A DNA stretch of 43,691 bases, taken from positions 1-43,691 of the forward strand of contig SKZY01000061.1 of assembly GCA_007127095.1 (NCBI GenBank). Reading direction: 5' to 3'. Under the pieces are notes generated by a model, which saw only the letters and a list, made by a program, of their open reading frames with translations, searched no databases and was not told the origin of the DNA. The stretch comes from Planctomycetaceae bacterium. GTDB lineage: Bacteria > Planctomycetota > Planctomycetia > Pirellulales > Pirellulaceae. Within the stretch, counting starts at the first letter, position 1, and each line of letters begins with the position of its first letter. Shown piece by piece: positions 9,342-19,593 of the stretch. A program made the translations under genes and the position numbers.

Positions 9342-11174
9342 ATGAAATCACTCCTCTTCGTCGCCCTCGTGGCGACCGGATGCCTTGCGGCATCGGCCCG
9401 TGCCGAGACGTCACGTCCCAACATTGTCTTCGTGATCACCGACGATCAGGGTTATGGTGACCTCGGTCACACCGGCAACCCGGTCATCAAAACGCCGCAG
9501 ATCGACCGCTTGGCCGCCGAATCATCGAATTTGACCGATTATCATGTAGCTCCAACCTGCTCGCCGACTCGCGCGGCGCTGCTGACCGGCCACTGGACCA
9601 ACCGCACTGGCGTCTGGCATACGGTCAACGGTCGCTCGATGTTGCGTGAAAACGAGCTCACGCTCGGCACGCTGCTGCATGATCACGGGTATGCGACCGG
9701 CATGTTTGGCAAGTGGCACCTGGGCGACAATTTTCCTTATCGCCCGGAGGACCGCGGCTTCAGCGAAGTCTATCGACACGGTGGCGGGGGCGTCGGCCAA
9801 ACGCCTGACCTGTGGGACAACGCCTATTTCGACGGGCACTATTTTCACAACGGCGACGTCGTGCCCGCCGAAGGTTTCTGTACCGACGTGTTCTTTGACC
9901 AAGCCCATCGCTTCATTCGCGAATGCCACGCCGAGGGCGAACCGTTTTTCGCCTACATCTCGCTCAACGCCCCCCACGGCCCGCTGCACGCCCCACAGGA
10001 ATATTCCGATCTCTACCCTGACCAACCTCCAGCGATCGCCTCCTTTTTCGGCATGATCACCAACATCGATGACAATGTCGGGGCGACTCGGGAGCTGCTG
10101 CGAGAACTCGGGATCGAAGACGATACGCTGTTCATATTCACGACCGACAATGGCACGGCCACCGGCGCTCCGGTATTCAATGCCGGGATGCGGGGCGCGA
10201 AGGGAAGCGAGTACGACGGCGGCCACCGTGTCCCGCTGATCGCCCACTGGCCTGCCGCCGGTTGGGACCGATCACACTCCAGCGACATCCTTTGCCACGC
10301 CGTCGACATCGTGCCAACCCTGCTCGATATCGTCGGAGCGGAGGCTCCCGCCGGGATCGACTTCGACGGCATTTCGCTCCGTCGCTTGCTCGACCCGAAC
10401 GCTTCCACCGAGGGCTGGCCGGAGCGGATGTTGGTCACCGATTCGCAGCGGGTCCGCGATCCGATCAAGTGGAAACAGACCGCCGTGATGTCGCAACAAT
10501 GGCGATTGGTCAACGGCAAGGAGCTTTATAAGATCAAGCGGGATCCCGGCCAACGGCGCAATGTGGCGGCCGAACACCCCGATGTGTTCGCCGAAATGAC
10601 CGCTTTTTACGACGCCTGGTGGGCCGAGCTGAAACCGACCTTCTCCCAGACGACTGAGATACACCTGGGACACGCCGAACATCCGGTCGTCAGCCTGACC
10701 GGCCACGATTGGATCCAAGAAGCTTTACCACCCTGGAACCAAGCCCATATCCGTCGTGCCGACGGCTATCGCTCGGACCGCAGCGAAAAGTCGAAATCTC
10801 AGGGTAAGTCGCGGCATCAGGGACATTGGGCGGTGAAAGTACTCACTCCCGGCAGCTACGAAATCCGGTTGCGCCGTTGGCCGCTCGAAGCCGACCATCC
10901 GATCACGGCGCCGCTGCCCGCCGGTGCGGACGTCCCTGGGGCTTCCAAAGCATTCCGCACTCACGAAGGCGTTGCGGTCGCGGCCGCGACGGCGACGCTA
11001 CGGATCGACGACACCGATCGCGGGACGCAAGCGGTCGGCGACGACGATGTCGAAATCACCTTCACCCTCGAACTGCAGCCCGGATCCTACCGACTTTCTC
11101 CGGTCTTCACCGACGCCGAGGGCAACGAAATCGGGGCCTACTACGCCATCGTCACCCAGCAGGTTCAGCCATGA
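9342..11174 (+). CDS. Sulfatase (arylsulfatase A-like), secreted, with C-terminal extension
   Basis: ATG at 9342 (MKSLLFVALVATGCLAASARA, signal). NIVFVITDDQGYGDLG metal-site motif and the CSPTRAALLTG formylglycine signature (C-x-P-x-R); GKWHLGD. Confidence 0.93.
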   Translation: MKSLLFVALVATGCLAASARAETSRPNIVFVITDDQGYGDLGHTGNPVIKTPQIDRLAAESSNLTDYHVAPTCSPTRAALLTGHWTNRTGVWHTVNGRSMLRENELTLGTLLHDHGYATGMFGKWHLGDNFPYRPEDRGFSEVYRHGGGGVGQTPDLWDNAYFDGHYFHNGDVVPAEGFCTDVFFDQAHRFIRECHAEGEPFFAYISLNAPHGPLHAPQEYSDLYPDQPPAIASFFGMITNIDDNVGATRELLRELGIEDDTLFIFTTDNGTATGAPVFNAGMRGAKGSEYDGGHRVPLIAHWPAAGWDRSHSSDILCHAVDIVPTLLDIVGAEAPAGIDFDGISLRRLLDPNASTEGWPERMLVTDSQRVRDPIKWKQTAVMSQQWRLVNGKELYKIKRDPGQRRNVAAEHPDVFAEMTAFYDAWWAELKPTFSQTTEIHLGHAEHPVVSLTGHDWIQEALPPWNQAHIRRADGYRSDRSEKSKSQGKSRHQGHWAVKVLTPGSYEIRLRRWPLEADHPITAPLPAGADVPGASKAFRTHEGVAVAAATATLRIDDTDRGTQAVGDDDVEITFTLELQPGSYRLSPVFTDAEGNEIGAYYAIVTQQVQP

Positions 11175-12706
11175 AATCGTCTCAGCCCGTGCCGTCTCAC
11201 CCTGCCCCGTTACGGTTTGCCGCTGGCTGCGTCCTGTTGAGCGGCCTCATGTTTGGCGGCTCGTTGATGGCGGACGATCGCCCCGCCGCACCGCAGACGC
11301 CGACCGATCGTCCGCCCAATGTGATCCTGATCTTGGTCGACGATCTCGGTTGGATGGACCTCGGCTGCCAAGGGTCCGACTTTTATCAGACACCCGCCAT
11401 CGACCGTCTGGCGACCGAGGGGATGCGGTTTACCAACGGTTACGCCGCCTGTTCGGTCTGTTCGCCGACCCGCGCCGCGGTCCAGACCGGGCGTTACCCG
11501 CATCGCATCGGCGTGACCGATTGGATTCGGTCGCGATTCCAGCGTGGCGATCTCGGCACGCCTGCCGCCAACCCGACCGAATACGTCGGTGGCAAACAGC
11601 AACGCTTGCTCTGCCCGCCCAACCCTTTTTGGATGGAGGCCAGCGAACGGACGATCGCTGAAGCGTTGCAGCCCGCTGGCTACCGCAGCGGTTACGTCGG
11701 CAAATGGCACCTGGGTGACGAAGCCTGGTATCCCGAAGCCCGCGGTTACGACCTGAATCGCGGCGGCTGCGACTACGGCCAACCGCCGTCTTACTTCGAC
11801 CCGTTCAACAACCCGAACCATCGCCACGAATCGATCCGGGCCGGAATCCACAATCTGCCCGGCCGCAATGCCGGTGAATACCTGACGCATCGCGAAGCCG
11901 ACGAAGCCGAGGCGATGATCCGGCAATGGAAAGATGAGCCATTTTTCATTCAAATCGCCCACTACGCCGTGCATACGCCGATCCAGGCGATCCCCGAGGT
12001 CGCTGCCAAATACGAAGATCGCCAGGGGCAGAACCAACAAAACGCGAAGTACGCCGCGATGGTCGAATCGGTCGACGATTCCACTCGGCAAATCCTCGAT
12101 GTGCTGCAAGAACTTGAGCTCGATCGCCGCACGATCGTGATCTTCACCAGCGACAACGGTGGACTCGATCGGAACGGCGACCCGACCGACAATGCGCCGC
12201 TGCGAAGCGGCAAGGGATACGCTTATGAGGGCGGTATCCGCGTCCCGTTTTTGGTCCGTTGGCCGGGTGAAATCCCCGCCGGAAAGGTTTCGGACACGCC
12301 GGTCTGCTCGATCGATCTGTTCCCCACCATCCTCGAACTCACCGGAGCGACGATTCCCGACGACCGTCCGCTCGACGGCCTCTCGATCGCCGGCCACCTG
12401 AAATCGGGCGGCGCCGAATCGCTCAACCGCGACGATCTGTTCTGGCACTTCCCGCACTACCGTCACCCGCCGGGCCCCTACAGCATCCTCCGTCGCGGCG
12501 ATTGGAAATTGATCAAGTTCTGGGAGGGAAGTCACGAACTTTATCACTTGGGCGACGACCTGGGTGAAACCACCGACTTGGCTGGCTCGTTCCCCGATCG
12601 GGTCGCGGAATTGGATGCGGCGCTGTTGGCCCGCCTCGAGTCCGACGGAGCCAAACTGCCACGTCCCAACCCTGCCTTCGTCGCCTCGGATGCGGCGCCG
12701 GAATGA
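11171..12706 (+). CDS. Sulfatase (arylsulfatase A-like), secreted
   Basis: ATG at 11171 overlaps the previous TGA by 4 nt (ATGA). NVILILVDDLGWMDLGC, CSPTRAAVQTGRYPHR and GKWHLGDEAWYPEARGYD motifs. Confidence 0.93.
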   Translation: MKSSQPVPSHPAPLRFAAGCVLLSGLMFGGSLMADDRPAAPQTPTDRPPNVILILVDDLGWMDLGCQGSDFYQTPAIDRLATEGMRFTNGYAACSVCSPTRAAVQTGRYPHRIGVTDWIRSRFQRGDLGTPAANPTEYVGGKQQRLLCPPNPFWMEASERTIAEALQPAGYRSGYVGKWHLGDEAWYPEARGYDLNRGGCDYGQPPSYFDPFNNPNHRHESIRAGIHNLPGRNAGEYLTHREADEAEAMIRQWKDEPFFIQIAHYAVHTPIQAIPEVAAKYEDRQGQNQQNAKYAAMVESVDDSTRQILDVLQELELDRRTIVIFTSDNGGLDRNGDPTDNAPLRSGKGYAYEGGIRVPFLVRWPGEIPAGKVSDTPVCSIDLFPTILELTGATIPDDRPLDGLSIAGHLKSGGAESLNRDDLFWHFPHYRHPPGPYSILRRGDWKLIKFWEGSHELYHLGDDLGETTDLAGSFPDRVAELDAALLARLESDGAKLPRPNPAFVASDAAPE

Positions 12707-12831
12707 TCGAGAGCCATCGACCGTCGGCGGCGTCAATGGCAGGCGTGGCGAGCAATGCGTAGAATATGAAATACGGTCTCTGAAAATGAGATCCCCGCCT
12801 CAGCCCTCTCCCGCCGCGAAATCTCAATCGC

Positions 12832-15800
12832 ATGAAGCTCTCCGCGTTCATTTTGATCTCCTGCTGCTTGGCCGTAGGTGCGATCTTCGTCTCCAACACG
12901 GCCGCGGCTGATGCGACCGAAACGACGGTAGCCGAACCGCTCGCTCGCTGGCGATTCGGTCCCGCTGACGTCCCGGCCGATCGGGTTTTGGTCACCTTTT
13001 CGGAATCGATGCCGAGCGATCGGCAGTGGCCCAGCGGCGACGAATCGTGGCCCGAGGAAACAGCCCGCTGGGTCGGTGACTCGTTTCTGTTGCCCCGCAT
13101 CCCACTGCGATACGACGAGTTGGGAATTCGAACCGGATGGAAATCGCCGCTGCTGGTTCGGATGGTCGCCGACGTCGTGTTGCCGCCGGGTGAACACGAG
13201 TTGCTGTTGCGGGCCCGCTCCTTGAGTCGGCTGTGGGTCGACGACCATTTGGTCGCCGCGACCGAGGCGATCACACAAGATCCTCCCAACGGCGAGGAAC
13301 CGATCATCCCGGTGGCGACACCTCGGCAGCCGGGACTGCGGCTACCGGGTTATCGCCAACAAGAAGTGGTCGGCACGGTCGCCATTCACCATCCACCACT
13401 CGACGGGGAAGATGAAACGGCGGCAGAAGGGGCGGCCCCGGTCGAAGCCGCGGCGGTCACGCCGACGCGTTCCCGTGTGGTGCTGGAGATGATCGTCGGT
13501 GGACCGAAATGGCGGGTCGAGACCGGCGAGGTCACGGTGGCCATCCGTTCGGACGACGGGGCGATGTTTCATGTACTGACGCCGACCGGCGGTGAGGGAT
13601 TGCCGCTGACCGATGCCGCCGTCGGACCGGCACTCGAACAGATCGAACGTTCCTTGGCGGCTCATGACGACACGACCCGTCGCACCGCTGCCCGTTCGCA
13701 AGACGATTTTTGGGATCGTCGGCACGCGGCGGCTCGCGACTGGGCCGCCGCCAACCCGCCGCCAGCGATCCCCGTAACGCGGCAGCATCGCCAAAACCCG
13801 ATCGATGCCTTTATCGAAGCCAAGATCGAAGCGGCGACTACCGGGTCTGAGGAAACGACGGCTGCCGCGACTGTCGAACGATTTCATGACCAAGTGCTGC
13901 CGATCTTGAGGCAACACTGCTACCGCTGCCACGACGAGAAAGCCAAGGGCGAATTGCGGGTCAGCAGCCGCGATGGCCTACTCGCCGGCGGCGAATCGGG
14001 TTACTCGGCGATCGTGCCCGGCGACCCCGAGTCGAGCGAGCTGATCGAACGGATCGTCACCGAAGAGGCCGATCTGCGGATGCCGCCGACCGGGCTCGGG
14101 CCGAGCGACGACCAGATCGCGACACTGCGGGCTTGGATCCGCGACGGGGCCGAGTGGCCGGATGTCGCGGTCGACGCCGCCGATCTGCGGTTCGCCCCGC
14201 GGATCGACGATGCGGCGTTCCTTCGCCGAGTCTATCTCGATACGGTCGGTCTCCCGCCGTCGCAAGCGGAAGCCGAAGCGTTTCTCGCCGAGGCCGCCAA
14301 TGGCAGCGACGATGACCCGGACGCCGACCTGCGGACCCGGTTGATCGATCGATTGTTAGCGGACGAGCGTTCCGCCGACAACGCGATCGGTGAATGGCTC
14401 GACATGTTGGCCGAGAACCCGACGCTGTTGAACAAGTCCCAGGGCAGCACCGGCCCATTCCGTTTCTTTTTGCACGACGCCCTGCGGGATCAAAAGTCGC
14501 TCGATCGCCTCGTGACCGAACTGATCCTGATGCGAGGCGGGGCCGAAGAGGGCGGCAGTGCGGGGTTCGCGTTGGCGGCGGAGAACGATTCGCCGCTGGC
14601 CGCTAAGGCTCATATTCTGGCATCGGCGTTCCTCGCCACCGAAATGCAGTGCGCCCGCTGCCATGACGCGCCGTTCCATGACGTCAGCCAAGAAGACCTG
14701 TTTTCGCTAGCCGCGATGCTGAACCGATCACCCGCCAAGGTGCCGGGGACCAGCAGTGTACCGACCGAGTTTTTCGAACAATCGGATCGGCAAACCTTGA
14801 TCCGAGTCACGCTCGACCCCGGTGCAAACGTCTCTCCGCAGTGGCCGTTCGCCGCGATCACCGGAATCGATGACGGTCCGGAGATCGACCGGCTGATGCG
14901 GTCGCCCGCCGATTCACGCGAACGGTTGGCGACCTTGATCACCGCACCGGGCAACACCCGATTCGCGAAAGTGACCGTCAACCGGATTTGGCGGCGGCTG
15001 ATCGGAGTCGGACTGGTCGAACCGGTCGACGATTGGGAAGGGCAGACGGCGAGTCATCCCGAGCTGCTCGATTGGTTGGCTCACCAATTCGTCTCGCATG
15101 GTTACGACTCGCGACACGTCACGCGGCTGATCATGACCTCCGATCTGTATCAACGCGAAGCGACCGGTAAGGCGATTTCCGCGGCGCCGGAGCGGCGATT
15201 CTTCAACGCCCCGGAGCCACGGCGGTTGACGGCCGAGCAGGTCGTTGATTCGTTGTTCGCCGCGACTTCGACGCCAATGGAGATCGGCGAATTGACGTTT
15301 GTTCACGACGGCCGACGTCCCTTGACCAATCGCCAGACGCTCGGGCACCCTTCCCGAGCCTGGATGCTCGCCAGCCTGAACAACGAACGCGACCGTCCCA
15401 GCCTCGCGCTTCCCCGTGCCCAAGCGGTCACCGATGTGTTGGAGGCGTTCGGCTGGAACGGTTCGCGTCAAATGCCGATCGGTGATCGCCCCGTCGAAGC
15501 GAATCCACTGCAACCCGGCGCTTTGGCCAACGGCGTCCTGACCAACACGCTCACCCGCGCCACAGTCGGCAGCGAATCGGCACGCTTGGCGATCGAGGCC
15601 CCGTCGGCCGACGCCCTGGTCGACGCTTGGTTCCTAAGAATCTTGACACGACCACCGACGGCTTCGGAACGGCAGGAGTTCACCACGATCCTCGCCGACG
15701 GCTTTGACGAGCGGCTCGTAGCCACAGGCGACGAACCGCCGACCGTGACGCCACCGTCACCACTGCCCAAAGTCACCTGGTTCAACCACCTTCGCCCCGA

Positions 15801-15945
15801 AGCCAATACGATCCAACAGGAACTCGAACGGCGAATCCGCCAAGGGCCGCCTGCCGATCCGCGGCTCGACCCGGCCTGGCGAGAAGTCTACGAAGACCTG
15901 GTCTGGGGCCTGATCAATACCCGTGAGTTTGTTTGGATGCCATGA
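12832..15945 (+). CDS. Planctomycete cytochrome C (PSCyt1) / DUF1549 / DUF1553 protein
   Basis: [25 protein letters not shown] and [12 protein letters not shown] (two CxxCH motifs). DUF1549-like [26 protein letters not shown]1553-like [25 protein letters not shown]...[35 protein letters not shown]. Confidence 0.88.
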   Translation: MKLSAFILISCCLAVGAIFVSNTAAADATETTVAEPLARWRFGPADVPADRVLVTFSESMPSDRQWPSGDESWPEETARWVGDSFLLPRIPLRYDELGIRTGWKSPLLVRMVADVVLPPGEHELLLRARSLSRLWVDDHLVAATEAITQDPPNGEEPIIPVATPRQPGLRLPGYRQQEVVGTVAIHHPPLDGEDETAAEGAAPVEAAAVTPTRSRVVLEMIVGGPKWRVETGEVTVAIRSDDGAMFHVLTPTGGEGLPLTDAAVGPALEQIERSLAAHDDTTRRTAARSQDDFWDRRHAAARDWAAANPPPAIPVTRQHRQNPIDAFIEAKIEAATTGSEETTAAATVERFHDQVLPILRQHCYRCHDEKAKGELRVSSRDGLLAGGESGYSAIVPGDPESSELIERIVTEEADLRMPPTGLGPSDDQIATLRAWIRDGAEWPDVAVDAADLRFAPRIDDAAFLRRVYLDTVGLPPSQAEAEAFLAEAANGSDDDPDADLRTRLIDRLLADERSADNAIGEWLDMLAENPTLLNKSQGSTGPFRFFLHDALRDQKSLDRLVTELILMRGGAEEGGSAGFALAAENDSPLAAKAHILASAFLATEMQCARCHDAPFHDVSQEDLFSLAAMLNRSPAKVPGTSSVPTEFFEQSDRQTLIRVTLDPGANVSPQWPFAAITGIDDGPEIDRLMRSPADSRERLATLITAPGNTRFAKVTVNRIWRRLIGVGLVEPVDDWEGQTASHPELLDWLAHQFVSHGYDSRHVTRLIMTSDLYQREATGKAISAAPERRFFNAPEPRRLTAEQVVDSLFAATSTPMEIGELTFVHDGRRPLTNRQTLGHPSRAWMLASLNNERDRPSLALPRAQAVTDVLEAFGWNGSRQMPIGDRPVEANPLQPGALANGVLTNTLTRATVGSESARLAIEAPSADALVDAWFLRILTRPPTASERQEFTTILADGFDERLVATGDEPPTVTPPSPLPKVTWFNHLRPEANTIQQELERRIRQGPPADPRLDPAWREVYEDLVWGLINTREFVWMP

Positions 15946-17273
15946 TGACACGATTCGTCGACAACCACCGCGATACCGCCGACGCAAAGTTTGCACTCAA
16001 CCGCCGCCAATGGTTGTCCGCCGGCGCGGTCACCGCGTCGGGATTGCTGCTGCCCGACGCCGCCAACGGGGCACCGCGCCGCCCGATGGTGCGGGGTCAA
16101 GCCGAACACGTGATCTCGATTTGGCTCGGTGGCGGCATGGGGCAAATCGATACGTTCGACCCCAAAGCGATGGGTGATCCCAAAACCCGCAAACCGGGTT
16201 CCTATTACCCTGCGGTCGAAACCGCGGTCGCGGGTGTTCGCGTCTGTGAACATCTCAGCACATTGGCCCCGTTGATGGACCGGGTCACCGCGGTGCGGAC
16301 GGTCAACCACGAAGTGATCGATGAGCACGCCGCGGCGACCAACCGAATGCACACCGGCCGCCCGATCAGTGGCACCGTCACCTACCCATCGATCGGCTCG
16401 ATCGTCACCCATCAACGCGGCCCGTTGACCGACGACGCTCCGCCCTATGTCCTGATCGGATATCCCAATGTCACCCGCGGCCCCGGCTTTCTCGGTGCCG
16501 CTGCCGGCTACCTCTATTTGACCGATACCAGCCAAGGTCCGGCCGGATTGTCACGTCCCGATCACATCACCCCGCCGCGCCAGAGCAGGCGAGAACGATT
16601 CTTGGAACTGCTGCACGAGCACGCGCCGTCAGCGGATGACCCCCGTTTGGAAAGCTACGAAGCGGCGATCCGCCAAAGTCTGAAACTCAGCGGCCCCGAG
16701 TTCTCGCGGGTCTTCCGGCTCGACGAGGAACCGGACGATCTGCGAAACCGTTATGGCGGCGAGTTCGGCCAGCGTTGTCTGCTGTCGCGGCGATTGGTCC
16801 AGCGCGGCGTGAGGTTCATCGAGGTATCCCACAACCTCAATTTCCTCAACGGTGCCGGCTGGGATGTCCACAACGAGGGGATTCTGCAGCAACACGCCCT
16901 GATCCGCGAACTCGATACCGCCGTCGCTACGTTGATCGCCGACCTCGAAGCGAAACGCCTGCTGGATAAAACGTTGATCGTGATCACCACCGAATTCGGC
17001 CGCCCCGCCGGATTCGACAGCAACGGCGGTCGAGCCCATCAGGGCACCGCCTTCACCTGCGTGCTCGCCGGTGGCGGCTTACAGCACCGCGGTGCTTGGG
17101 GCGAAACCGACGAAATGAGCAAGCAGATCGTAGCCGATCCGGTCAGCGTCCCCGACTTCTTCGCTACGATCTGTGCCGCCGTCGGCATCGATCCCAGCAA
17201 AAACCTCTACGACGGCGACCGCCCCGTGCCGATCACCGACCGGGGCCGGCCGATCACCGCGTTGTTCGGTTAG
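15942..17273 (+). CDS. DUF1501 family protein with Tat-type signal
   Basis: ATGA overlap with the preceding gene (15942-15945). [25 protein letters not shown] is twin-Arg-like; [55 protein letters not shown]. Confidence 0.87.
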   Translation: MMTRFVDNHRDTADAKFALNRRQWLSAGAVTASGLLLPDAANGAPRRPMVRGQAEHVISIWLGGGMGQIDTFDPKAMGDPKTRKPGSYYPAVETAVAGVRVCEHLSTLAPLMDRVTAVRTVNHEVIDEHAAATNRMHTGRPISGTVTYPSIGSIVTHQRGPLTDDAPPYVLIGYPNVTRGPGFLGAAAGYLYLTDTSQGPAGLSRPDHITPPRQSRRERFLELLHEHAPSADDPRLESYEAAIRQSLKLSGPEFSRVFRLDEEPDDLRNRYGGEFGQRCLLSRRLVQRGVRFIEVSHNLNFLNGAGWDVHNEGILQQHALIRELDTAVATLIADLEAKRLLDKTLIVITTEFGRPAGFDSNGGRAHQGTAFTCVLAGGGLQHRGAWGETDEMSKQIVADPVSVPDFFATICAAVGIDPSKNLYDGDRPVPITDRGRPITALFG

Positions 17274-18100
17274 ATTCGAGCGATCATTCCGGGAAAAAGC
17301 TGTCGCAGAGCCGCTGCATCGGGTTGCCGAGCGTATTCGCTGATCTCGAACAATTCGATCAACTCCAACGATCGCCCCCGCTCGGTACCGCAGCGGGCGA
17401 TCAGTTCATCGCGAAACTTTTCCGCTCGCGGACGGACGTGTCGGACAACCCAGTCGCTGACCCAGCCCAGTTTTTGGTCTTCGTCGGCCGGAACCGTGTC
17501 GACCAACCCAGCTTCGTAGGCGAGCCACTCGAAGAGTTGTGAGCGGTGACATGCGAGCATCATCGCGATCGTCTCGATCCGTGACGCGATATCGATCACG
17601 ACGTCGGGGCGCAGCGGTGCAGGGCGAGTGAACAGATCGGGCAGAAAGGCGACGACCGGGTCCTGCCGCAACGCCGGTACTTCGGGTACCACATGCGGGA
17701 CCGTAACCATGTAGGACGCGTCCTGGACGCATTGGCCGACAGCGCGGTGATCGGGATGGTAGTCACACGTCCGGTGGGTCAACAGCAGATCGGGCTTGAA
17801 CTGGCGGATCTCACGGATGATCCGTTGGCGAAGCTGCAACGTCGGTTCGAGGTTGCCATCGGGAAAATCCCAGGTCTCGTAAGTCGCACCGATCACGGCA
17901 CCGGCCGCCGCCGCCTCCGCCCGCCGCAACGGCACCAACTCCGTCGGGGAACGAAAGTGGTGTCCCGCCGAACCGTCGGTCACCGAGACCAACTTGACCG
18001 TCCGTTTCGCTTCACGGTAGGCCGCCGCCAAACCGCCGCCGTGATACTCGGCGTCGTCGGGATGGGCCCCCAGGATCAACAGGCGAGGCGAATCATTCAT
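17270..18100 (-). CDS. PIG-L family deacetylase
   Basis: [23 protein letters not shown] (AHPDD motif), [24 protein letters not shown] (HPDH motif). The stop overlaps the convergent DUF1501 stop. Confidence 0.9.
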   Translation of the reverse strand: MNDSPRLLILGAHPDDAEYHGGGLAAAYREAKRTVKLVSVTDGSAGHHFRSPTELVPLRRAEAAAAGAVIGATYETWDFPDGNLEPTLQLRQRIIREIRQFKPDLLLTHRTCDYHPDHRAVGQCVQDASYMVTVPHVVPEVPALRQDPVVAFLPDLFTRPAPLRPDVVIDIASRIETIAMMLACHRSQLFEWLAYEAGLVDTVPADEDQKLGWVSDWVVRHVRPRAEKFRDELIARCGTERGRSLELIELFEISEYARQPDAAALRQLFPGMIARI

Positions 18101-18159
18101 CGGCTAATCGGTCGGTGCTTGTCGGAGTGGCAGGAACGTCTGCATGGCAGATTAGGCCC

Positions 18160-18185
18160 GAGCGGGAAATAAGAGCGGGAAATAA
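18160..18185. repeat. Tandem direct repeat, 2 x 13 bp (GAGCGGGAAATAA)
   Basis: Units at 18160-18172 and 18173-18185, read directly. Confidence 0.93.
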
Positions 18186-18205
18186 GTGCCTGGCACTTTT
18201 TTCCC
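18177..18205. repeat. 29-bp near-perfect inverted repeat GGGAAATAAGTGCC-T-GGCACTTTTTTCCC
   Basis: 14-nt arms with 13/14 complementary positions around a single central base; intergenic. Confidence 0.9.
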
Positions 18206-18230
18206 GTACATTGCTTCGGATCGCGGCGGG

Positions 18231-19571
18231 TCAGACGAACCGGGTGATCCCGGGGCGAGCGATTTCGGCTACGGGCGGATCGGCATCCCAGTTGTAGGTG
18301 GTCGGCGAGAGATCCTCGACCGAGTTCATCGCTTGGTCCCAACCGATCTCTTGGCCGGTGTAAGTTGCCATCCGTCCCATAATCGCCAACAGCGTGCTGT
18401 GAGCCATGTATTCGCCGTTATTGATCGGTTGGCCGGAACGGATACCCGCAAACATCTCGTCGTGTTCGACCTGATACATGTTTTTGGCCTTCTGGTCATA
18501 GACCCAGTCGCTGGCTGAATTGATTTCCAGACGGCTTTCGGAGACGTTGGCCCGCCCCTTGGACCCCAGAGCGAAGGAACCCATCCGGTTCTTACAACCG
18601 CGTTGTTGCCGGCAATTGCTGATCAACCGGGCACCGTTGGCATATTCGTAAGTCACGCTATGGTGATCGAAAATATTGCCGTACATCGGATCGGTCCGCA
18701 CCTGGCGCCCGCCCATCCCGATCGCTTTGATGGGATAGCCACCCAGCACCCACGCGGCGACGTCGAGGTAATGGACATGCTGTTCGACGTTGAAGTCGCC
18801 CGACAACCAGGTGAAGTAGTACCAGTTTTGCATCTGCCAATGCATGTCCGACCAGTCGGGTTTCCGTGGCTTCACCCAAATCGGACCGCGGTAATCGTCG
18901 GCGATCATCGTGTGGATTTCGCCGATCGCTCCGTCGTGCAACCGATTGACCGTTTCACGAAATCCGGCGTCGTAGCGGATACAGAGCCCCGAGACGACCG
19001 ACAACCGTTTCCGCTTCGCCTCGGCGCAGGTTTCCAAAACCGAACGGACACCGGGCGCGTCGACGGCGACCGGCTTTTCGGCGAAGACATGTTTCCCGGC
19101 GTCAATCGCCGCCTTGAGATGGATCGGGCGAAAGTGGGGCGGCGTGGTCAACAGGACGACATCGACATCGGTCGCCAACACATCGCGGTAGGCGTCGAAG
19201 CCGACGAAGCGGTGGTCGGGCGACACGTCGATCTTGTCGGCGACCGAGCGGTCGACCAACAGCGATTGCAGGCTCGTCTCGATCCGATCAGCAAACGCGT
19301 CACCCATTGCGACCAATTGGACCCGCTCGTCGGCCAACAGAGCCTGCCGAGCCGCCCCGGTACCTCGCCCGCCACAGCCGATCAGCCCGACCCGCAGCAC
19401 GTCATCGGTCGCCGCGGCATGGACGGCGGGCGCAGCAACCGTACCGCCGACGACCGTACCACCGACGCCCATGGCGACACTCGACAGCGATGAGCCGAGA
19501 AAACGGCGGCGAGATTCGTCAGCACTGGTCGCCGGTTCGAGTGCCGGTTGCAAAGTTCGTTTCGTGGGCAT
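18231..19571 (-). CDS. Gfo/Idh/MocA family oxidoreductase with Tat signal
   Basis: SRRRFLGSSLSSVAMGVGG Tat signal; LRVGLIGCGGRGTGAARQAL Rossmann motif; AIDAGKHVFAEKPVAVDAPGVR (EKP motif). Confidence 0.92.
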   Translation of the reverse strand: MPTKRTLQPALEPATSADESRRRFLGSSLSSVAMGVGGTVVGGTVAAPAVHAAATDDVLRVGLIGCGGRGTGAARQALLADERVQLVAMGDAFADRIETSLQSLLVDRSVADKIDVSPDHRFVGFDAYRDVLATDVDVVLLTTPPHFRPIHLKAAIDAGKHVFAEKPVAVDAPGVRSVLETCAEAKRKRLSVVSGLCIRYDAGFRETVNRLHDGAIGEIHTMIADDYRGPIWVKPRKPDWSDMHWQMQNWYYFTWLSGDFNVEQHVHYLDVAAWVLGGYPIKAIGMGGRQVRTDPMYGNIFDHHSVTYEYANGARLISNCRQQRGCKNRMGSFALGSKGRANVSESRLEINSASDWVYDQKAKNMYQVEHDEMFAGIRSGQPINNGEYMAHSTLLAIMGRMATYTGQEIGWDQAMNSVEDLSPTTYNWDADPPVAEIARPGITRFV

Positions 19572-19593
19572 CGATGACTCTGAGGGGAATTGG

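Noticed and set aside
10826-11170. N-terminal extension of the second sulfatase ORF
   Set aside because: Overlaps the first sulfatase; the ATG at 11171 gives a signal peptide and ATGA coupling.
11210-12736. 508-aa minus-strand ORF
   Set aside because: Fully antisense to the second sulfatase, which has strong family motifs; no recognisable motif on the antisense frame.
18603-19493. 296-aa plus-strand ORF
   Set aside because: Antisense to the Gfo/Idh/MocA gene; no domain-like features.
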